From: Roseburia sp. CAG:10041_57 | Lineage (GTDB): Bacteria > Bacillota > Clostridia > Lachnospirales > Lachnospiraceae | Length of the DNA stretch: 64,000 nt | Assembly: GCA_001916965.1 (NCBI GenBank) | Contig: MNTL01000003.1 | Coordinates: forward strand, 62,001 to 126,000 | Reading direction: 5' to 3' | The notes under the pieces: generated by a model | What the model was told of the DNA's origin: nothing | Database searches by the model: none | Seen by the model: only the letters and a program-made list of their open reading frames with translations | Made by a program: the position numbers and the translations under genes | Part shown: piece by piece, positions 18,654-28,808 of the stretch | Layout: each line of letters opens with the position of its first letter | Position numbering within the stretch: the stretch's first letter is position 1

Positions 18654-19859
18654 GTGGTATCAGAAGATTACAAAGCAATGTTAAGCGGTAAATCAGTTAT
18701 TAGAGAGATGTCTGCATGGGCGGCAAAACGCGGAGCAGAAATTGGTTATGAGAATGTATTTGATTATAGTCTGGGCAATCCTTCCGTACCTGTACCACAG
18801 GTATTTACAGATAAGATGATAGAACTGCTGCAAACGAGAAATCCTATGGAATTACACGGTTACAGCCAGTCACAGGGAATTCCCTACGTAAGAGAGAGAC
18901 TTGCACAGTATCTGAATAAGACCTATGGCATGAATTACACATCAGAGCATATATTTATGACAACAGGCGCAGCAGGTGCAGTCGCACATGCAATCCGTGT
19001 TGTGACCAAGCCCGGAGATGAAGTCATCACCTTTGCCCCATTCTTCCCTGAATATAAGCAGTATGTGAACAGGACAGGAGCAGTTCTTAAAGTTGTACCG
19101 GCTGACACAAAACAGTTCCAGATTAACTTTGAAGCACTGGAGAGCATGATCAATGAGAATACAGCAGTAATCCTCATCAATACACCCAATAATCCATCAG
19201 GTACTGTATATTCTACGCAGACATTGACAAGATTGGCACAGTTGTTAAATGACAAACAGGAGGAATATGGACACGATATCTTTATCGTATCAGATGAGCC
19301 ATATCGTGAGATCGTATTTGAAGGTGTGGATGCCCCATATGTATCCAAATTCTATGACAATACACTCTCCTGCTATTCCTATTCCAAATCCTTATCACTG
19401 CCTGGTGAAAGAATCGGTTATGTAGCAGCCAATCCAAAGTGTACAGATTCTGAGCTGATATCCGTTATGTGCAGTCAGATATCCAGAGGAATTGGACATA
19501 ACTGCCCTCCATCTATTATCCAGATCGCAGTATCAGAGGTACTTGGAGAAACAGCGGATCTGTCCGTATATGAAACTAATATGAACCTTATCTATAAGGA
19601 GCTGATGGATCTGGGCTTTACCTGTGTGAAACCGGGTGGAACCTTCTATATCTTCCCCAAAGCGCTGGAAGAAGATGCAGCTGCCTTTTGCCGGAAAGCA
19701 CTGAAATATGATCTGGTACTTGTACCCAGTGATTCCTTTGGCTGTCCGGGATTCTTCCGTATGGCTTACTGCATTGATACAGAGAAGGTACAGCGTTCAC
19801 TGGCTGCACTTCGTAAGTTCGTAGAAACAGAGTACCCAGACAGAAAGAAGGAGGCGTAG
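18654..19859 (+). CDS. PLP-dependent class I/II aminotransferase
   Basis: A 401-residue fold-type I aminotransferase of the aspartate/tyrosine aminotransferase group. It shows the substrate-binding segment YSLGNPSVPVP, TTGAAGAVAHAIR (cofactor phosphate region), NTPNNPSGTVY, VSDEPYREI and the PLP lysine in YSKSLSLPGERIGY (K245). The start is GTG 18654, supported by AGGAGG eight bases upstream. The amino donor and acceptor cannot be told from sequence. It shares a promoter with the patatin and UppP genes, three bases separating it from the next. Confidence 0.9.
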   Translation: MVSEDYKAMLSGKSVIREMSAWAAKRGAEIGYENVFDYSLGNPSVPVPQVFTDKMIELLQTRNPMELHGYSQSQGIPYVRERLAQYLNKTYGMNYTSEHIFMTTGAAGAVAHAIRVVTKPGDEVITFAPFFPEYKQYVNRTGAVLKVVPADTKQFQINFEALESMINENTAVILINTPNNPSGTVYSTQTLTRLAQLLNDKQEEYGHDIFIVSDEPYREIVFEGVDAPYVSKFYDNTLSCYSYSKSLSLPGERIGYVAANPKCTDSELISVMCSQISRGIGHNCPPSIIQIAVSEVLGETADLSVYETNMNLIYKELMDLGFTCVKPGGTFYIFPKALEEDAAAFCRKALKYDLVLVPSDSFGCPGFFRMAYCIDTEKVQRSLAALRKFVETEYPDRKKEA

Positions 19860-19862
19860 GCG

Positions 19863-20717
19863 ATGGTTCAGGCAGGACTTGTTCTTGAAGGCGGCGGTAT
19901 GAAGGGAATCTACACAGCCGGAGTACTGGATTTCTTTATGGAAAAGGATTTATACTTTCAGAATGTTTATGGTGTCTCAGCGGGAGCCTGCCATCTGTGC
20001 AGCTATATATCCAGGCAGCCTAAGCGTGCTTATCATGTATCACTGGATTACCTCAGAGATAAGAATTACTGCAGCATGCGCAGTCTGCTGACAACAGGTG
20101 ATCTGTTCAATGTTAAGATGTGCTATGATACGATTCCCAATAAGCTTCTGCCCTATGACTATAAGGAAGCAGCCAGATATGAGGGAAATGCATACGCAGT
20201 TGTGACAAATCTGGAGACTGGCAAGGCAGAATATCTGCCAATGAAAGAGATGCATAAAGATATCATCAATGTGCGTGCATCTGCTTCCCTGCCGCTGGTA
20301 TCAAGGATTGTTATGATTGACGGCAAGCCGTATCTGGATGGCGGCATAGCTGATCCGATTCCAATACGTCATGCAATTAAGGATGGCAATGCGAAGAATA
20401 TTGTGATATTGACCAAAGAGACAGATTATGTCAGAAAGCCTGCACCGTCAGCGCAGCTTGAAATGATCAGGCTTCGTTATACCAATTATCCCAAGCTGTA
20501 TGAATTGATGGCGAACAGACATAATGCCTATAATGATACACTGAGATTTATCGAGGGGCAGAAGGCTCATGGCCGTGCTTTTGTCATTCGTCCAAAGGAA
20601 GCAAATGACATAGGCAGAATCGAGAAGGACAGAAAGAAACTGGAAAAGCTCTATGAATTGGGCTATGAAGATGCAAAAGCATGCTATGAGGACATGGTGA
20701 AGTTCTTAAATGCATAG
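19863..20717 (+). CDS. Patatin-like phospholipase family protein
   Basis: A 284-residue cytoplasmic alpha/beta hydrolase of the bacterial patatin group (YjjU-like). It has the oxyanion loop LEGGGMKGIYTAGVLD, the nucleophile elbow GVSAGAC (Ser39) and the catalytic aspartate in LDGGIADPIP (D159). It is predicted to hydrolyse acyl esters of lipids. The natural substrate is unknown. It is tightly spaced after the aminotransferase and 43 bases before uppP. Confidence 0.9.
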   Translation: MVQAGLVLEGGGMKGIYTAGVLDFFMEKDLYFQNVYGVSAGACHLCSYISRQPKRAYHVSLDYLRDKNYCSMRSLLTTGDLFNVKMCYDTIPNKLLPYDYKEAARYEGNAYAVVTNLETGKAEYLPMKEMHKDIINVRASASLPLVSRIVMIDGKPYLDGGIADPIPIRHAIKDGNAKNIVILTKETDYVRKPAPSAQLEMIRLRYTNYPKLYELMANRHNAYNDTLRFIEGQKAHGRAFVIRPKEANDIGRIEKDRKKLEKLYELGYEDAKACYEDMVKFLNA

Positions 20718-20760
20718 AAAATGTCGTTTTAAATGAGAAACGCAAAGAAAGAGGAGTATT

Positions 20761-21597
20761 ATGATTGAAATTTTAAAAGCCATGTTATTTGGTATTGTAG
20801 AGGGTATTACCGAGTGGCTGCCTATCAGCAGTACCGGCCACATGATCATTTTGGATGAGTTCGTCAAGCTTGACTGTACACCGGAGTTCAAGGAAATGTT
20901 TCTGGTAGTCATTCAGTTAGGTGCGATTCTGGCAGTTGTACTGCTGTTCTGGAATAAGATATTTCCATTCCAGTTCAAGGACAAATCCAAGCCGGTCATT
21001 GAGATGGATAAGATCATGCTGTGGTGTAAGATTGTAGTGGCATGTATCCCGGCAGCAGTGATAGGCCTGCTTTTTGATGATGTATTTGAAGCGCTGTTCT
21101 ATCATGCATTTTCTGTTGCAATTGCACTGATCGTATTTGGTGTGGCATTTATCGTCATCGAGAGACGTAATAAGGGTAAAAAGGCGAAGATTACCAGACT
21201 GGAAGACATTACCTTCCAGACAGCACTTATGATTGGTGTATTCCAGCTCATCGCTGCAATTTTCCCCGGAACTTCCAGATCAGGTGCAACGATTGTAGGT
21301 GCATTGCTGATCGGTGTATCCAGAACCGTAGCTTCTGAATTCACATTTTTCCTGGCGATTCCGGTTATGTTTGGAGCCAGCTTATTAAAAATTTTGAAGT
21401 TTGGCTTTGCATTCTCAGGAATGGAACTGGCAATCCTTGCAGTTGGAACACTGGTAGCTTTTATCGTATCTGTAGTTGTGATCCGTTTCCTGATGGATTA
21501 TATCAAGAAACACGATTTCCAGGTATTTGGATGGTATCGAATCGCACTTGGCGCATTGGTCATTATATTGAGCTTGTGCGGAGTCATTCAGGTATAA
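20761..21597 (+). CDS. uppP: Undecaprenyl-diphosphatase UppP (BacA)
   Basis: A 278-residue polytopic membrane protein. The two family signatures are present: EGITEWLPISSTGHMI near the N-terminus and FPGTSRSGATIVGALLIG in the second half. It dephosphorylates undecaprenyl pyrophosphate to recycle the lipid carrier of peptidoglycan and wall polymers, and confers bacitracin tolerance when overproduced. AAAGAGGAG precedes the ATG. It is last in its operon, with a terminator 127 bases on. Confidence 0.96.
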   Translation: MIEILKAMLFGIVEGITEWLPISSTGHMIILDEFVKLDCTPEFKEMFLVVIQLGAILAVVLLFWNKIFPFQFKDKSKPVIEMDKIMLWCKIVVACIPAAVIGLLFDDVFEALFYHAFSVAIALIVFGVAFIVIERRNKGKKAKITRLEDITFQTALMIGVFQLIAAIFPGTSRSGATIVGALLIGVSRTVASEFTFFLAIPVMFGASLLKILKFGFAFSGMELAILAVGTLVAFIVSVVVIRFLMDYIKKHDFQVFGWYRIALGALVIILSLCGVIQV

Positions 21598-21723
21598 AAG
21601 TAAAAGCAACATTGAAAAAAGAGACTAAAACTTTCACTCCAATATAAAACAGTAAAATGAAGTTTCGTTCATCTTGCACAAAAGATGTATGCAAAATTCG
21701 TCTAATCTAATAAATCTTACGAG

Positions 21724-21748
21724 AAACCGCCTAAAATGGCGGTTTTTT
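21724..21748 (+). terminator. Terminator after uppP
   Basis: AAACCGCC (21724-21731), loop, GGCGGTTT (21738-21745) and a T-run. The surrounding 352-base gap (21598-21949) otherwise shows no gene. Confidence 0.9.
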
Positions 21749-21824
21749 CATGCCAAAGAGCACAAATGAAACGGAAATATATATTGACTTTTTCGCTGAT
21801 GTGGCGTAAATTCAAACATATAGG

Positions 21825-21842
21825 AAATACTATAATAATTAA
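21825..21842 (+). promoter_or_regulatory. Candidate -10 region of the region 2 operon, shared 18-mer
   Basis: The sequence AAATACTATAATAATTAA contains a perfect TATAAT (21831-21836) about 115 bases before the large SBP gene. No good -35 lies at 16-18 bases, so an activator may be needed. The same 18 bases occur at 37462-37479. Confidence 0.45.
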
Positions 21843-21949
21843 CTCAAAATTAAAACGAACCGTATTTCATACGAAAAGATGCGATTGATTACTATAGGGT
21901 GCAGTAAAAGATATATCAGGTTCTAAAATGGAAAGGTTGGGTTGAAGGC

Positions 21950-24946
21950 ATGAGGAAGCGTAAGATGACCGGAGCAAAGGTAACACTTCGCAGTTGGAGA
22001 CGTATACTGGCACTGGGACTGGCAGCAGGTATGGCAGCTACAGCAATACCCCTGCAGCTTATGGCGGTACAGGAGAGTCAGACAACAGGCAGTGTAACAG
22101 AAGGATATGCCAGTGAACGAATTGATAACGGTTATACGAAGATCAGTGCCGGCTATGCTTTACCAGAGTATACAGGTGGAGATATAGAATACCCCATTAA
22201 GGATATCTGCACCAGCACGGATGCGGTTTATACAGACGATTATGGATATACATCAGCAGTTCAGATAGGGGAGCGTGGCAGCATAGAACTGGAGCTGAAT
22301 GTTGTTGCTGATGGCATTTACTATATGTGCTTTGATTATCTGGCTGACAGTGATACCATTCTTCCGGTAGAGGCGCAGTTCATGATAGATGGAGACTTTC
22401 CGTTCTATGAGATGCGCCAGCAGGTGCTTGAGAGTCAGTGGTCTACACCGCAGCAGAAATCTTATGACAGCTATGGTAATGAGGTCGTAGGGATTCCTGA
22501 TAAGGTCTATGAATGGCAGAACAAATACATTATGGACTCTACATACCGCTATAGTGGACCTCTTGGCATTGAGCTGACTAAGGGCAGACATACAGTGACT
22601 GTCACGCTAAAAGAAGGAACCCTGCTTCTTGGTAATTTCAAACTGACAGCCAAACCACAGGTAGAAGCCTATACAGGCAGCGAAAGGGCAGAAGGTGATG
22701 GCTTTATTGAGATTCAGGCTGAGGATTTTACTTACCGAAATGCTTCTTCCATTCATGCCACCTGCGAATATGATCCGAACCTGTATCCTTATCAGGCTGG
22801 CAACAGAATCATGAATACTGTGGATTCTACCTCTTTCTCAGAAGGAGGACAGCAGATATCCTATCAGTTTACGGTTGAAAAAGAGGGCAATTACTATCTG
22901 GCTTTTCATTACAGCCAGTCCGATAAATCAGACTTTCCTGTATTCATGAATATCAGAATTGATGGAGAACTGCCTAATACAGAATTTGAGAACTGTGCAT
23001 TTGCCTATAAAAAAGATTACAATCTGTATACTTTACTGGATAGTGAAGGAAATAAGATCAGCGTACCGTTAGGTGCAGGTCAGCATACGATATCCATGCA
23101 GATCAGCATGGAACCACTTAGAAATGCACTGGAAACGATTGAGCAGATCATGGGTAAGGTCAATGACCTTTCACTGGAAGTAACCAAGGTAGCAGGTACG
23201 AACAAAGATAAATACAGAGATTTCTCACTGGAGAGTTATATTCCTGGAATCGGTGATACGCTTACACAGTGGGCAGATGAACTGGCGGCAGTTATGGAAG
23301 AAGCCCGCACGTATAATCCGGATAAGAAAAAGATAGCAGCCTTTTCCTCTATCTCCATTGCAGAGAATCAGTTGAGAAGTCTGGCGAAGAAGCCGGATGA
23401 ACTGATATATCGAATTGATGAACTGGCAACCAGTACTTCTTCCGTCAATCAGCACCTGGCGAATCTGATAGACAGCCTCAATGGAAATGATTTTTCACTG
23501 GACAGTATCTATCTGTATCAGGAGGATGCAGCAAAACAGCTTCCCAGACATAAGAACGTATTTGTGAAGGCAGGACTTGGTATTGTGAGATTCTGTACTT
23601 CCTTTGGAAAACAGGCATATTCCTCTTCCAATACGAACCCGGAACATTTACAGGTATCTGTGAATCGTTCCAGACAACATCTGGAGATCATGCAGCAGAT
23701 GATTACAGAAGAGTTCACACCGCAGACTGGAATAGAAGTAGACCTGTCACTGATGCCGGACCAGACGAAACTGGTGCTTGCCAATGCTTCTGGAGATTCA
23801 CCGGATGTAGCGACAGGAGTCAACTATTCGATTCCTTTTGAATTAGGTATCAGAGGTGCATTAAAGGATCTGACCCAGTTCGATGATTTTGCAGAAGTAG
23901 CAGGAAGATATACGGAAGGTCTGCTGATGCCGTATGTTATTGATGACAGTGTATATGCGATACCGGAAACCATGAATTTCCAGGTGCTCTTCTATAGAAA
24001 AGACATTCTGGATAAGCTGGGACTGGAAGTACCGGATACACTGGAGGATGTAGAGGCAATGCTGCCGGATTTGCAGATGAGAGGTCTGAACTTCTATTAT
24101 CCTACTGCAAGGACAGTCGGTATGAAGACCTTCCTTGATACGACACCGATTATTTTCCAGAGTGGCGGCAGACTCTATGATACTTATGTAGAGGATGTGA
24201 CCATCACCAGTGAAGAGGTCGTAGAAGGTTTCACGACTTTGACAAATCTGTTTACCATTTATAATCTTCCAAAGGATGTGCCCAATTTCTATCAGCATTT
24301 CAGAAATGGAGACTATCCGATTGGAATTTCAGATTTTGGTACGTACAATCTGATCTCCAATGCAGCACCAGAGATCGATGGCTCGTGGGGTGTGGCATTG
24401 ATACCGGGAGTTAAAGACGAGAATGGTGAAGTAATGAGATATTCATCAGCAGGTGCAGAGAGTACCTTCCTGTTTAACTCTACCCCTGAAAGAGAAGAGC
24501 AGGCATGGGAATTTGTGAAATGGTGGTCTAGTGCTCAGGTTCAGGCTGAGTTTGGACAGAGACTGCAGATTACCTATGGTGATGAATATTACTGGAATAC
24601 AGCCAATTGTGAAGCATTTGCGCAACTGCCCTGGGACAGTGATGATAAGGAAGTGATATCCGAACAGCTTACCTGGACGATGGAAGCACCCAGAGCACTG
24701 GCAAGCTACATGGTAGAACGTGAGTTATCAGATGCGTATAATCTGGTGGTATTGGGAGCAAAGAGTGCCAATGTCAGAGAGGCATTGGATGATGCACAGA
24801 AGAATATCAAGAGAGAGACACTTCGTAAGCTGGAGGAGTTTGGCTATATAGAGAACGGAGTCACTGTGAAAGAATACGAAGTACCTACTATTGAGAAGGT
24901 ACATGAGATCATTCAAAACAGTAAAGCGCAGAAAGGAGGCAGGTAA
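21950..24946 (+). CDS. Large ABC transporter solute-binding protein with N-terminal carbohydrate-binding-like domains
   Basis: A 998-residue exported protein, about twice the usual binding-protein size. The N-terminus has a basic region and a hydrophobic segment (RRILALGLAAGMAATAIPLQ) without a lipobox cysteine. Two similar beta-sandwich regions follow: about residues 60-235 and about 245-395 (FIEIQAEDFTYRNASSIH, then EGNYYLAFHYSQSD), resembling CBM6/35-type modules. A helical stretch (about 400-560) leads to a family 1 solute-binding domain (about 575-970) with SGDSPDVATGV, AIPETMNFQVLFYRKDIL and AWEFVKWWSSAQVQAEFG. It starts a nine-gene operon, three bases before its permeases. Ligand unknown; a plant arabinan or pectin fragment is inferred from the GH43 gene at the operon end. 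Confidence 0.85.
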   Translation: MRKRKMTGAKVTLRSWRRILALGLAAGMAATAIPLQLMAVQESQTTGSVTEGYASERIDNGYTKISAGYALPEYTGGDIEYPIKDICTSTDAVYTDDYGYTSAVQIGERGSIELELNVVADGIYYMCFDYLADSDTILPVEAQFMIDGDFPFYEMRQQVLESQWSTPQQKSYDSYGNEVVGIPDKVYEWQNKYIMDSTYRYSGPLGIELTKGRHTVTVTLKEGTLLLGNFKLTAKPQVEAYTGSERAEGDGFIEIQAEDFTYRNASSIHATCEYDPNLYPYQAGNRIMNTVDSTSFSEGGQQISYQFTVEKEGNYYLAFHYSQSDKSDFPVFMNIRIDGELPNTEFENCAFAYKKDYNLYTLLDSEGNKISVPLGAGQHTISMQISMEPLRNALETIEQIMGKVNDLSLEVTKVAGTNKDKYRDFSLESYIPGIGDTLTQWADELAAVMEEARTYNPDKKKIAAFSSISIAENQLRSLAKKPDELIYRIDELATSTSSVNQHLANLIDSLNGNDFSLDSIYLYQEDAAKQLPRHKNVFVKAGLGIVRFCTSFGKQAYSSSNTNPEHLQVSVNRSRQHLEIMQQMITEEFTPQTGIEVDLSLMPDQTKLVLANASGDSPDVATGVNYSIPFELGIRGALKDLTQFDDFAEVAGRYTEGLLMPYVIDDSVYAIPETMNFQVLFYRKDILDKLGLEVPDTLEDVEAMLPDLQMRGLNFYYPTARTVGMKTFLDTTPIIFQSGGRLYDTYVEDVTITSEEVVEGFTTLTNLFTIYNLPKDVPNFYQHFRNGDYPIGISDFGTYNLISNAAPEIDGSWGVALIPGVKDENGEVMRYSSAGAESTFLFNSTPEREEQAWEFVKWWSSAQVQAEFGQRLQITYGDEYYWNTANCEAFAQLPWDSDDKEVISEQLTWTMEAPRALASYMVERELSDAYNLVVLGAKSANVREALDDAQKNIKRETLRKLEEFGYIENGVTVKEYEVPTIEKVHEIIQNSKAQKGGR

Positions 24947-24949
24947 GCT

Positions 24950-25885
24950 ATGACAGCAACCGCACAGCAGTTAAGAAAAGGCAAAAAGACAAAAGCAGCC
25001 AGACGAGAACATGGCAATAAAGCGGCATATGGCTTCCTTGCCCCTTATGTGATCCTGTTTACTGCCTTTATCATCATCCCTATGGTGGTAGCGATCGGTC
25101 TTTCATTTACAAGCTATGATACGATACAGATGCCTACCTTTAAAGGGTTCCTCAATTATATTAACCTTCTGACAGCAGATGATATCTTTATGCAGAAGGT
25201 ATTGCCCAATACGATCATATATGCATTAATCGTTGGTCCCGGTGGATATATCCTGTCCTTTCTGGTAGCATGGGCGCTGGCACAGCTAAGCAGTGTTCCC
25301 CGCACTGTCCTTACTGTCATCTTCTATTCCCCGAGTATGACAGGTGCTACGTCAATGACCGTACTGTGGAAGATCATATTCTCCGGCGATCAGATGGGCT
25401 ATCTCAACAGCTGGCTGATGAAGCTTGGTGTGATCGATGCTCCGATCATCTGGCTTCTGGACAGTAGATATCTGCTTCCCATTATCATTATTGTAGCGTT
25501 GTGGTCGAGTATGGGAGTAGGATTTCTGGCAATGCTTGCAGGTATCCTGAATGCAGATGAGGAATTGTATGAGGCGGCAGCTATTGATGGAGTGAAGAAT
25601 CGTTTTCAGGAGATGATCTATATAACGATTCCTACGATGAAGCCCCAGATGCTGTTTGGTGCAGTTATGGCAATCGTAGGAGCATTTCAGAATGGCGCCA
25701 TCGGCGTACAGCTCTCAGGTACGAACCCGACACCTAATTACGCAGGTCAGTTGATTGTGAACCATATTGAAGATTATGGATTCCTGCGTTATGAAATGGG
25801 TTATGCGGCAGCGGTATCTGTCGTATTACTGTTGATGGTATATGCATTTTCCAAGTTCTTTGGAAAGATGTTCAGAGAGGATTAA
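24950..25885 (+). CDS. ABC sugar transporter permease (pair A, first)
   Basis: A 311-residue MalF-type permease. A basic cytoplasmic N-terminus (KGKKTKAARREHGNKAA) leads into six membrane segments. The EAA loop reads YEAAAIDGVKNRFQEMIYITIPTMKP. GGAGGCAGG lies just before the ATG inside the upstream gene end. It should pair with the next gene and take substrate from the 998-residue binding protein. Confidence 0.93.
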   Translation: MTATAQQLRKGKKTKAARREHGNKAAYGFLAPYVILFTAFIIIPMVVAIGLSFTSYDTIQMPTFKGFLNYINLLTADDIFMQKVLPNTIIYALIVGPGGYILSFLVAWALAQLSSVPRTVLTVIFYSPSMTGATSMTVLWKIIFSGDQMGYLNSWLMKLGVIDAPIIWLLDSRYLLPIIIIVALWSSMGVGFLAMLAGILNADEELYEAAAIDGVKNRFQEMIYITIPTMKPQMLFGAVMAIVGAFQNGAIGVQLSGTNPTPNYAGQLIVNHIEDYGFLRYEMGYAAAVSVVLLLMVYAFSKFFGKMFRED

Positions 25886-25899
25886 GGAGGTGGCAGAGA

Positions 25900-26772
25900 A
25901 TGGCTGGATATAAGGGAAGTAATATCAATCCCCGTAAATTTGAAGCAGGTCAGATCAAGATCATTCTGATTTTGCTGCCACTTGCGATCTTTATGTGCAT
26001 TCCAATCGTATTTATTGTCTGCCATGCATTTAAGCCTATGGATGAGCTGTTTGCTTTTCCACCGCAGATATTGGTACATAAGCCGACACTGGATAACTTC
26101 ACCAAGCTGTTTAAGGCATCCGCAGGCAGCAATATTCCCATGAGCCGTTATGTATTTAACAGTATCATAGTGACAGGCGCAGTCGTGGTTCTGTCGATCC
26201 TGTTTTCATCAATGGCGGGATTTGCTCTGTCGAAGCTGCGTTTCAAAGGTAAATATGCATTGATGGAGATTAATAATACAGCATTGATGTTCGTATCTGT
26301 AGCCGTTATGATCCCCAGATATCTGGTTATTGATACACTTGGTATTAAGAACACCTATCTGGCACATATCCTGCCGCTTCTGGCAATGCCTGTAGGATTG
26401 TTCCTTGTAAAGCAGTTCATAGACCAGATACCGGATGCACTTCTGGATGCAGCCTATATGGATGGTGCTTCCGATTTTAAGATATACCGCTCCATTATTC
26501 TGCCGCTTATCAAACCGGCAGTTGCCACGACAGCGATTCTGGCTTTCCAGGCAGCGTGGACGAATGTAGAAAGCTCCAACCTCTATATTAATGATGAAAG
26601 CATGAAGACGTTGGCTTTTTACCTGAACACACTGGCTAATACAAATAATAACGTAGCAGGACAGGGTATTCTGGCAGCAGGTGTATTGATTCAGTTTGTG
26701 CCGAATCTGGCTATCTTTTTAATTCTGAGAAAGAGCTTTATGAATACCATGGCTCATTCAGGCATCAAATAA
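25900..26772 (+). CDS. ABC sugar transporter permease (pair A, second)
   Basis: A 290-residue MalG-type permease with six membrane segments and EAA loop LDAAYMDGASDFKIYRSIILPLIKPA. AAGGAGGTGG precedes the ATG. It is the partner of the preceding permease and is followed 11 bases on by the propeller/YIP1 gene. Confidence 0.93.
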   Translation: MAGYKGSNINPRKFEAGQIKIILILLPLAIFMCIPIVFIVCHAFKPMDELFAFPPQILVHKPTLDNFTKLFKASAGSNIPMSRYVFNSIIVTGAVVVLSILFSSMAGFALSKLRFKGKYALMEINNTALMFVSVAVMIPRYLVIDTLGIKNTYLAHILPLLAMPVGLFLVKQFIDQIPDALLDAAYMDGASDFKIYRSIILPLIKPAVATTAILAFQAAWTNVESSNLYINDESMKTLAFYLNTLANTNNNVAGQGILAAGVLIQFVPNLAIFLILRKSFMNTMAHSGIK

Positions 26773-26783
26773 GGGGGCAGAGT

Positions 26784-28808
26784 ATGAAAAAATTAAGAAG
26801 AATCTTTGCAATGCTCCTGTGTCTGGTTATGATGGCGGGTATGACAGCTTCTGCAGAGACACCATATAAGACTTATACAGTAGATGGTTATGGCTATGTT
26901 CTGGAAACACAGTCAGCCTATAATCCACTGGCGGCGATTACCAAAGTAGGGGAGACAGCTTTCGTATCTCCTATGGATATGGCAATTGGCAAGGACGGTA
27001 ATCTCTATATCGCAGATGCCGGTGCGCATGTGATTCTGATCTGCTCCCGTGATGGAGAGCAGGTAGGCAGTATCGGTGAGGGCATCTTACAGACTCCTAC
27101 AGGGGTGTATGTCACAGAGGATGGCACAGTCTATGTAGCGGATAAGGATGCAAAGAAGGTATTTGTATTCGATGCTCAGGGTAATGTGACGGCAGAGTAC
27201 GGCAAACCCGATTCTCCGATTTATGGAAACAGTATGGATTTTAAGCCAACGAAGGTAGTAGCCAACAAGACGGGAACCATGTACATCATCTGTGAAGGCA
27301 ATATGAATGGTATCGTTCAGTTAAGCCCGGTAGAGGGTGGCTCTTTCCTTGGATATTTTGGAACGAATTATACGTCACTGAGTCCTTTCCAGATGATTCA
27401 GAGAGTGATTCTGACAGATGCGCAAAGGGCACAGATGCTGAGCAATATTCCCTCCACACCGACCAACCTGCATATTGATGATACGGGATTGATCTATACA
27501 GTAACGCAGGGTGATAAGGAAACCAGCTTAAAGAAGCTCAACATTGCAGGTAAGAATCTGTTGGACTCTGATCCATATTATGCAGATCTTCCGGCAGCAG
27601 TTACGACTGGTAATTATAACAATATTCTGGTTGCTGACTCAGATGGATATATCTATGAATATAACGAAGACGGCGAACTGCTCTTCATGTTCGGCGGAAG
27701 AGATGACGGCAGACAAAGAGTAGGTCTGTGTAATAAAGTAGAAGCCATCGCAGTGGATGAGGATGACAGGATATATCTGTTGGATTCTGATAAGAAGCAG
27801 ATTCATATATTTGAACCCACTGAATTTACGAACCTGTTACATGAATCACTGTATCTGTTCTCCAAAGGACAGTATACACAGAGTAAGGAACCGCTAAGTA
27901 AAGTCCTGCAGATGAACAGTATGTTTGACTATGCGAACCAGGCAATGGGTCATGCATATTTACAGGAGGAAAATTATGAGCAGGCTTTGAAATATTTCAG
28001 ACTTGCCAAATCCTTTGAAGGATACTCTGATGCGTTCTGGGAAGTCAGAAATATCTGGATCCGTAATTATCTGGTAGCAGCAGTCCTTGCGATAGCAGCC
28101 GTGATTGTACTGATTCGGGGCGGCAAGTCTCTGTACCGTAAGAAATATGCTAATCGTCCCACAACACAGACAGGAGAGCATATATTATTGGGACAGCTTC
28201 GTTACAGTCTGTACTTTATGAGACATCCGATGGACGGCTGTTACGGTGTGAAGAAAGAGGGCAAGAATTCCTGGTGGTGTGCCAATATATTACTGGGTAC
28301 GTTTATTCTGATCTCGATTCTGGAGAAATATTGCAGTGGATTCCTGGTGAAGACAGTGAGGGAAGGCAGATATGATCTGATTACAGATATTGGCAAGGTG
28401 CTGGTTATCTTTATTGGATTGACAGCCTGCAATTATCTGGTCGTTACGATTCATGAAGGCGAAGGCTTCTTTAAGGATCTGTATTGTGCCTACGCATACT
28501 GCCTGACTCCTTATATTGTCATCAAGCCTTTTGTCATTCTGTTAAGTAACGTCCTGACGTATAACGAAGTGTTCCTGATCTCTTTTGCAAATATTATAGT
28601 CTGGACCTGGGTAGTGATACTGATATTGCTGACATTAAAGGAAATCAATAATTTCACAGTAGGAGAGACAGCCAAAGCACTGGCGATCACGGCTTTTACC
28701 GTATTGATTCTGACATTGCTGGTATGTATCATCTATGTGTTATTCTCACAGGTAATCGACTTCGTAATTACAGTCGTACGAGAGGTGGTGTATCGAATTG
28801 GAAACTAA
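26784..28808 (+). CDS. Membrane protein: NHL beta-propeller, TPR and YIP1 domains
   Basis: A 674-residue protein of unusual build. A signal peptide (residues 1-25, ending TASAET) exports an NHL-type beta-propeller (about 45-350) with repeats such as MAIGKDGNLYIADAG, VYVTEDGTVYVADKDAKKV and IAVDEDDRIYLLDSDKKQI. A TPR-like pair follows (about 355-415, LYLFSKGQYTQSKEPLSKVL and YLQEENYEQALKYFRLAKS), then a membrane segment (about 430-448) and a C-terminal YIP1-family multi-span domain (about 470-665). The propeller and TPRs should face outward. Its role is unknown. Being embedded between two permease pairs suggests it assists or senses import (inference). Confidence 0.82.
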   Translation: MKKLRRIFAMLLCLVMMAGMTASAETPYKTYTVDGYGYVLETQSAYNPLAAITKVGETAFVSPMDMAIGKDGNLYIADAGAHVILICSRDGEQVGSIGEGILQTPTGVYVTEDGTVYVADKDAKKVFVFDAQGNVTAEYGKPDSPIYGNSMDFKPTKVVANKTGTMYIICEGNMNGIVQLSPVEGGSFLGYFGTNYTSLSPFQMIQRVILTDAQRAQMLSNIPSTPTNLHIDDTGLIYTVTQGDKETSLKKLNIAGKNLLDSDPYYADLPAAVTTGNYNNILVADSDGYIYEYNEDGELLFMFGGRDDGRQRVGLCNKVEAIAVDEDDRIYLLDSDKKQIHIFEPTEFTNLLHESLYLFSKGQYTQSKEPLSKVLQMNSMFDYANQAMGHAYLQEENYEQALKYFRLAKSFEGYSDAFWEVRNIWIRNYLVAAVLAIAAVIVLIRGGKSLYRKKYANRPTTQTGEHILLGQLRYSLYFMRHPMDGCYGVKKEGKNSWWCANILLGTFILISILEKYCSGFLVKTVREGRYDLITDIGKVLVIFIGLTACNYLVVTIHEGEGFFKDLYCAYAYCLTPYIVIKPFVILLSNVLTYNEVFLISFANIIVWTWVVILILLTLKEINNFTVGETAKALAITAFTVLILTLLVCIIYVLFSQVIDFVITVVREVVYRIGN

